A stretch of DNA of 64,000 nucleotides, taken from contig QVRM01002114.1 in NCBI GenBank assembly GCA_003439945.1, positions 186,001 to 250,000 on the forward strand, in the 5' to 3' direction. Made by a program: the position numbers and the translations under genes. Source of the stretch: Dermanyssus gallinae. Its lineage: Eukaryota > Arthropoda > Arachnida > Mesostigmata > Dermanyssidae. Below are positions 58,834-64,000 of the stretch, one piece after another. Each line of letters starts with the position of its first letter. Positions within the stretch are counted from its first letter, which is position 1. The notes beneath the pieces are model-generated. The model saw nothing but the letters and a program-made list of their open reading frames with translations, was not told the DNA's origin and did no database searches.

Positions 58834-59611
58834 CTAGTAACGTAACCAAAAGCACACAGTGTATATTTATAGTCAAGGGTTTTCCACTTAGAGTATGCAG
58901 ATTTGCGCCCAAAGGTTTTGTACTTCAAAACGCTCTATAGGAAAAATAGCGAGATTTTATTTAGAAAACACAAATGTTAACTGCTGTCTCTATAGAGGTT
59001 ATGAATACAGGTTAAAATAGCGACAATTGTGACAGTGTTGTCAGCATCGTGCGTCCAAAGTCCAAAACACATCACACAGGCCAAATCAAGCGCACGTTAC
59101 TGAGCTACATGGAATAAGTAGACTGGCTATGTGCTTGCATTGTAAAATAATGTTAATGTATAGTTTCTGGCAATCTCCGAGATGCGTTTACTAGAATATT
59201 TATAGTAGTAGTGAAGCTTCTAATACTAGAACATGTATAGTAGTAGTAAAGCTTTTTCCAACAGATTTTTGTTTAGTCAATCAAATAATTTTTACCGTAT
59301 TCATTATTCAGCCATTTTAATCTAAAAAACCGCAAAAGAGAGCTACAAACATTAATTTGACTAATGAGTCACCACAGCAGCCAAACGTGCTCTCCAAACT
59401 AATGTTTATACTTGTATATATGCAGAAACAATTCCAGAATTGTACAGAATATTCTGTACAATTTCCATACATTTGCAAAAACAAACGAGTTGAACGATAA
59501 CAGACTACAAATTTCGTTGCAACTTTAATCCAGTTTAGAAAACATGTGTGGTAAAGCAATCATTGCAGGGGTATCTTAGTTTGCCTGAATCATAGGTGTA
59601 TCATATTTTAC

Positions 59612-59721
59612 CTGAATTGCGTTCTGACAGAATCAATATCAGACACAGAATGAATGATGAAAGACACATTAATTATTAACGGGGCCTCATGGACAGGCGA
59701 CAGACCGAATTCGCCCCATAT
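59612..59721 (-). CDS. Gene 2 exon 2: first strands of the ligand-binding domain
   Basis: Acceptor TTGACAAATATTTCAG before 59721 and donor GTAAAA at 59611. Phase 0 on entry (matches exon 1), two bases over on exit (matches exon 3). It reads IWGEFGLSPVHEAPLIINVS, then FIIHSVSDIDSVRTQF. P-x-I-I-x-V-x-F-x-I-x-S-V-x-D-I-D matches the conserved early strands (P-V-x-V-x-V-x-I-x-S-I-x-x-V) of pentameric receptors. Confidence 0.75.
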
Positions 59722-59986
59722 CTGAAATATTTGTCAAGTAAAATCGCAAGAACAAAAGTATCTGCTAAATCCATTATCGAGCAGGCAAATTAAGGCACAC
59801 GTAGAAACTTGTTTTGCTGTCAACATTTACTGTTACAGTTGGCTTTCAGGCAGATACGGTGCGAACTAAAAGTGGTCCGGCACTTAACGCCTGTTAGGTT
59901 CTGCCTGTTATGGCTGGCCCAAATGAAAAGTAACAGTGTTTCGTTAGTATGAATGCATTTAAAGTTACATTTAACACGTGGCAAAG

Positions 59987-60386
59987 ATGGATGCGTCCAC
60001 AACGGAACAACGCGCAGTGGAAGAATTTCCAGTGGCAGAAGTTGATTGTAATGCCGATATTTATCGTCGAATTGAGTCTATTTATGGCCAGCACTGTTTA
60101 GGACGAACAGTTGTGAAAAAAATAAATCGAGTTTTTGTGAAGGGCGGAAATCAATATCAATAGCAGCGCCGATCACGGTGTTTACTTGACCTAGCCTAAG
60201 CAGATCAGATATTGATTTCCGCCCTTCACAAAAACACGTACACCATTAGTTCGCAGCTGTACGTCCTAGGCAGTGTTGGCTATGAGCAGCCACCAGTCGA
60301 CGATAATTGTCTGCACTACGCCGACACCTTCTGCCACTAGAAGTCCTACTTTCGAGCGCTGTTCCGTTCTAGATGCCACGATCCAT
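59987..60386. mobile_element. Two inverted mariner N-terminal fragments, tail to tail
   Basis: The plus-strand fragment from ATG 59987 reads MDASTTEQRAVEEFPVAEVD, then IYRRIESIYGQHCLGRT to about 60162. The minus-strand fragment from 60386 to about 60207 is a diverged copy (SQHCLGRT is still readable). They share KGGNQY-type coding sequence around the centre, separated by about 45 bases. Both lack the rest of the transposase. The pair lies in intron 1 of gene 2. Confidence 0.7.
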
Positions 60387-60973
60387 CTTGTGAAAAGTCT
60401 TAAAAAGTGTTAAATTCACTTTAAATGCAAACTGCGATACACTCATCGAAGGGACTTTTACAACGTTGACATCCTGCATCAATTATGAACTTGTCACACG
60501 TAGCCATTTTTTATTTGGACAAACCATATTAATAGCCAGGTATCCCATGCACGCATGGTATACCTGGCTTAGAAGTACTTGACGCAATACTTAGATATAG
60601 CTTACAAATCGTAACACAAATATGTCAATGAGTTGAGTCAATTATAGAGAACGGTGGCAGAATATTGAACTATCTAATAGTTATGCGCTTAGTTTTCCTG
60701 GACATATTGGCCGGACTAAAAAAAATGTGTCACCAAATGGAACTCGTAATCCTTCTAACGTCAGCGAAATCGACAGTTAAGTTGCAAGGACACAAGCTGA
60801 AGGTAACAATCATTATTTTGGACGGGGGCGTTAACTGGGAACGGCAAGACTGCAAAATCATCACTTGGATATCAAACAAAGCATTCTAAAGAGAAGTGAA
60901 GGTAGTTACTGGTTACGTTAGATGGTATTCTTTTGCGCGTCTGAAACAAATGATATATGTGAAAGAAACTTAC
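60387..60973 (-). other. Intron 1 of gene 2
   Basis: No exon or known repeat is recognised. A short inverted repeat ATGCACGCATGGTATACCTG with its partner lies near 60535-60570. Confidence 0.4.
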
Positions 60974-61123
60974 CACGTCCTGAGCAATAGCTTGAGGCAT
61001 GAAAATAAGAGTCGTTGTGATGCAGAACGGGAGGAACGTGTAGACTTGCTTAATTCTTCTCGCTATGCGCCGATTACCATTGCTCCCGTATGCTAGGCCA
61101 TCGTTTAAATGCGGCTCAGCCAT
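60974..61123 (-). CDS. Gene 2 exon 1: start codon and signal peptide
   Basis: The ATG at 61123-61121 stands in a good context (AAACATGG). Fifty codons follow: MAEPHLNDGLAYGSNGNRR, a basic patch, then the hydrophobic run FLPFCITTTLIFM, ending PQAIAQDV before a strong donor GTAAGT at 60973. This is a signal peptide with likely cleavage after AIA or AIAQ, as expected for a receptor subunit whose N-terminus is extracellular. The long n-region is unusual. In-frame upstream Met codons exist, so the start could be earlier, near 61214. Confidence 0.7.
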
Positions 61124-62646
61124 GTTTAGATTAGACTGCGATGCTTCAAAAATTAATTGAATTTTTAACAGGTTCAAAGGGACTCTCTCCCCCAAATGAC
61201 TTTCAGTGATGATCAATAGTCAGCTTTGCCCGACCTGTGCCCGGTCGCGGAGTGGAACACTGCCAGCCATGCCATCTCACACCTTTACACTATCAACATA
61301 TGTTGCCAGATCATCATGTTTAGTTTGATGCGCTACGCTTGATACAATCAAATGCAGTCGGCGCATTTAGTTCTTGCAACCACGAGGCGGTTCTAGCGTC
61401 GAACCCACAGCAAGTCGTCAGCGGCAGTTGACGAATTGGAGCTAGTTTCTCCTGCAGTGTCCTACAAGTGCGGTGCTCTAGCGACAAAGGTAACGAGTCT
61501 ATGCCGTTTTCATTTCACCAGCAAGCGGCCGCCGCTTGAGTACGCTATGTCGGTGTGTAACGGAATCGATCGAATTTAGCTGTGCGTGACACAGGCGACA
61601 CGGCACGGGCCGGTATGGATCTTAAGCTATGTCGGCCACCGAATAGGTTGCCAGTCGAATAATACACTCCACCTTCAACCCATTTTTTTTCTAGTTGTAC
61701 TAGAATTGACAACTTTATACACAAATATATACAATGTGGAAACATTGCATATACATCACGATTTCGAAAAACACAACTGTAAGTAAATAAAACTAGATAT
61801 ATTTTATTACAGTACTATCTTAAGCTTTGCGTGATGTATATTGTTCTCACACTGCTAGCCATTCTTCTGGTTACCTGATATTTCATGTAAGAGCGCTCTG
61901 TGAAGAAAACATAAATATCTGGGCCTTTAGCCAGGATTCAAGCTGAACTGTTTACGAACTTCATACACTTCAGCAGCACCCGCGGACGATACACAGCTTT
62001 CGCCTTGCTCTAATGATTAAACATTCTGAATCTGCCACCACGTAAGAGGGAGCTTGAGAGCATTTCAGATTGTTGTCCTATAGCTTTTTTATACTCCACG
62101 TTTTAGAAGCTTGTATTGACTTTCTGTTAATGCATTCCGTCTTCACCTTTTTTACTAAATATCTATGCCTCCCATTTGTGAAAATTACCCTATAAATACA
62201 ACAAACACGACTAACTTTCAACTCCGCTGGCTACAAATTACGGTAATAATCTTAATTTAGGACCAACACAAAATTAGTTTCATTTTAGATGCCTATTTAG
62301 ATGCCTCACTACCAAGACAAGGTGCTTTGACTCAGTCGAGGAGAACGGTCTGCAGTTGCCGACCATAATATGGAAATCGAAGCACAGCCTTTCGACCGTT
62401 CACCCTATGTACTAAATTGTTTAAGGATCTTTACAGCACTACAAGTCACGTTGAACAACTGTAAGGTTCAATAGAGGAAACTAATAAAAGACTATAGAAA
62501 AATACGGTAGAACAATACAAAATACACTGGGAGGTACAAAATATGATTTTTGTGATGAGCAACTTTACGGACAGCCTAGCATTTAACAGCAATACATGGA
62601 GCAACTGATTGCAAAGTGAGTGCTGTGTACTTTACTCTGGCACAGT
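61124..62646 (-). other. 5' flank of gene 2, possible 5' UTR and promoter region
   Basis: No gene is recognised. The first 400 bases are more GC-rich than the rest, but I cannot point to a TATA box or initiator with confidence. A decayed RT C-terminal trace (FVMSNFTDSLAFNSNTW) lies at about 62550-62605. Confidence 0.35.
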
Positions 62647-63970
62647 GTTTTTTCTAGCAGGCTTCGAAAATGCATGGTGGACACATCACCTCAGCCTGCG
62701 TCGCTAGGGCTCAAAACCACTAAACCCGGATTCCTTCCCACTTTATCAGGCTCGGTAACGCTTGACGCACAACGCTTTTCGAAGCCGTAGGAGGGAGCCT
62801 GCCGGCACTTCCCCTCCCACGCTCACTACCTTCTGGTCACGACCACTCATCTGAGGATGCCACGTGAACCTCTCCTACTTAGGTGTTGTCCTGGGCTGTG
62901 GGTCCTTGGCTGTCCTGAGCCCAAAATGACGTAACAGCTTGATCGTCTCATTGAACGCTTTCCTTGTGACATTCAACGGTTTAGGTTTGCCTGGACCATT
63001 TTTAACATCTTAGGCGGATCTAAATTCCCTACGACTATCCAGTCGCCTCCGGGGTCACGAGCAACCGCCGCGCCCTTCCCCTTTCTTATGCTTTTGCGTT
63101 TTCCCCATTTAACCCTTTTTTATAGTTCCTCTCCGGTGCAATCTCCCTCTGCTGCTCTCTTCAATCTCTTTTGGGGTCGGCATCCTCCCTACGGAACTCC
63201 CTGAATTTCTGCACTTTCCTCCTGTAGAAGAGGTAGACCATGCTGCCTGCCCCCGTCCACCCAGACTCGATACCTCCACTTTGCAATCTTTAACCATGTT
63301 GTCCAGGCTGCCAAATTCACACAAACCTTACTCGCAACTTTATTACTCTTGCAAGCTAGAGTTTTGTGGCACTGTTTTTTGACATTTATGGCAGTAAGGG
63401 CCTCAGCCACACCTCAGACCCGCACTACTTTGACCTTAGTTTTAGGGTTTTATAGGCCAGAAGGTCTTTTGCCACCGTCAGTGGCACGACCACCAGGTAC
63501 AATACCTCCGCTCTACAAAACATTGGTTCACTTGCTCCAATCTTTACCTCCCTCGGTAAGGCATCCCAAAGAGCCCCTATCATCTCTTTATACAAGGAAG
63601 GGTTCACCATAGGGCGACCGTGCAAGTCGCCGTCGAGTCCCGTCGGTCGGCCTGCATCTTTGTGTATTCTTGCTGCTACCAGCTCTTTTTCCGCGTTTTC
63701 TCGATGCACCTCCAGCCGAAGAATCAGCTCATATTCTTGCTTTGGGTAACCCCGCGCACGTTTGTCCCGACTTCGCATGGCCTGATGTGGATTTTAGGTA
63801 CCCGAAATGTGTATTTTTTAAAGGGACTAACTGGAAAATGCGGTATGCATACGCGGACACTCCCACAGGGACTGCACTCGTTTGCAAGTGTGGGCCGGTA
63901 GTGTGGGGCCCCAACAAACTAAAAACCAGTCATGTCCCAATGCCTGCAACAGATGGAGAACTGTGATAAG
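62647..63970 (-). mobile_element. R1-like non-LTR element fragment, 3' end at 62647
   Basis: Read on the minus strand, the segment ends with ATCCGGGTTTAGTGGTTTTG, CATGCATTTTCGAAGCCTGC and a short A-run (62647-62652), the same 3' end as at 38.1 and 54.8 kb. Upstream are broken coding frames: 63778-63425 (RRDSTA-poor, with NPSLYKEMIGALWDALPREV) and 63410-63189 (AEALTAINVKKQCHKTLACK). These look like ORF1- or linker-type protein, not RT. It continues towards the right window edge. Confidence 0.55.
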
Positions 63971-64000
63971 CATAACTTCAAATGATCGAAGGGGGAGAGT

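Larger units (their letters stand above)
39279..61123 (-). other. Gene 2: Cys-loop ligand-gated ion channel subunit, eight-exon model
   Basis: Exons in transcript order: 61123-60974, 59721-59612, 58833-58704, 54061-53878, 53423-53216, 43813-43632, 43355-43203, 39611-39279. Together they encode signal peptide, extracellular ligand-binding domain with the Cys-loop, four membrane segments and a basic loop between TM3 and TM4. This is the full plan of a pentameric receptor subunit, at about 480 residues a normal length. Splice phases agree at every junction except for one surplus base inside exon 5. A second cysteine pair before TM1 recalls glycine/GluCl/histamine-type channels, but the anion-channel PAR motif before TM2 is absent, so ion selectivity is open. 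Introns are filled with retrotransposon remnants. Confidence 0.8.

Noticed and set aside
58834..58934. Extension of gene 2 exon 3 upstream to an acceptor at 58934
   Set aside because: Joined to exon 2 it would run into a stop within a few codons; the acceptor before 58833 keeps the frame.
63620..63966. Plus-strand ORFs at the right edge
   Set aside because: No domain, and they overlap minus-strand element sequence; treated as shadows.

Overview
This is eukaryotic nuclear DNA, most likely from an arthropod and plausibly a mite or other chelicerate. It has two spliced genes with long introns, many (TA)n microsatellites, mariner-type transposons, decayed non-LTR retrotransposons of several families, tRNA-derived SINE-like pieces and a short TTAGG-like array. 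The species guess is inference. No bacterial-style operon, CRISPR array, rRNA or convincing functional tRNA gene is visible.

Layout of the host genes. (1) On the + strand, the last seven exons of a gene lie at 3032-17389. Intron phases agree at every junction and the chain ends in TAA, giving 385 residues of a Ser/Pro/Gly-rich C-terminal tail that I do not recognise by family. The 5' part lies outside the window or was not found. (2) On the - strand, an eight-exon gene runs from a signal-peptide exon at 61123 down to a stop at 39279. It encodes a divergent Cys-loop (pentameric) ligand-gated ion channel subunit of about 480 residues. The Cys-loop, a WLPD loop-A motif, TM1 to TM4 and a second cysteine pair are visible. 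Single-frame ORF calling splits this gene into pieces. Exon 5 carries a one-base frame discrepancy, so the gene is either a pseudogene, mis-assembled there, or spliced unusually.

Layout of the repeats. The left edge is the start of a mariner transposase (- strand), followed by a second broken mariner (+) near 1.8-2.2 kb. Introns of gene 1 hold a palindromic TIR element (3456-4445) and a retrotransposon remnant (6.8-8.4 kb). The intergenic stretch 17.4-39.2 kb holds remnants of at least three non-LTR families, a large SINE-like palindrome (27.87-28.33 kb), the best-preserved non-LTR copy (31.3-34.4 kb, endonuclease plus reverse transcriptase) and a retro-insertion with a 15-bp target-site duplication (37.66-38.14 kb). 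Introns of the channel gene hold another non-LTR element with zinc knuckles (40.3-43.0 kb), several RT and endonuclease fragments (44.8-52.1 kb), and R1-like pieces (54.2-57.4 kb). The right edge is the 3' end of another such element on the - strand.

A recurring pattern is that duplicated or inverted segments abut long (TA)n tracts (3.4-4.5, 15.7-15.9, 19.5, 25.2-25.4 and 55.2-55.3 kb). This fits TA-target insertion plus hairpin-mediated rearrangement.
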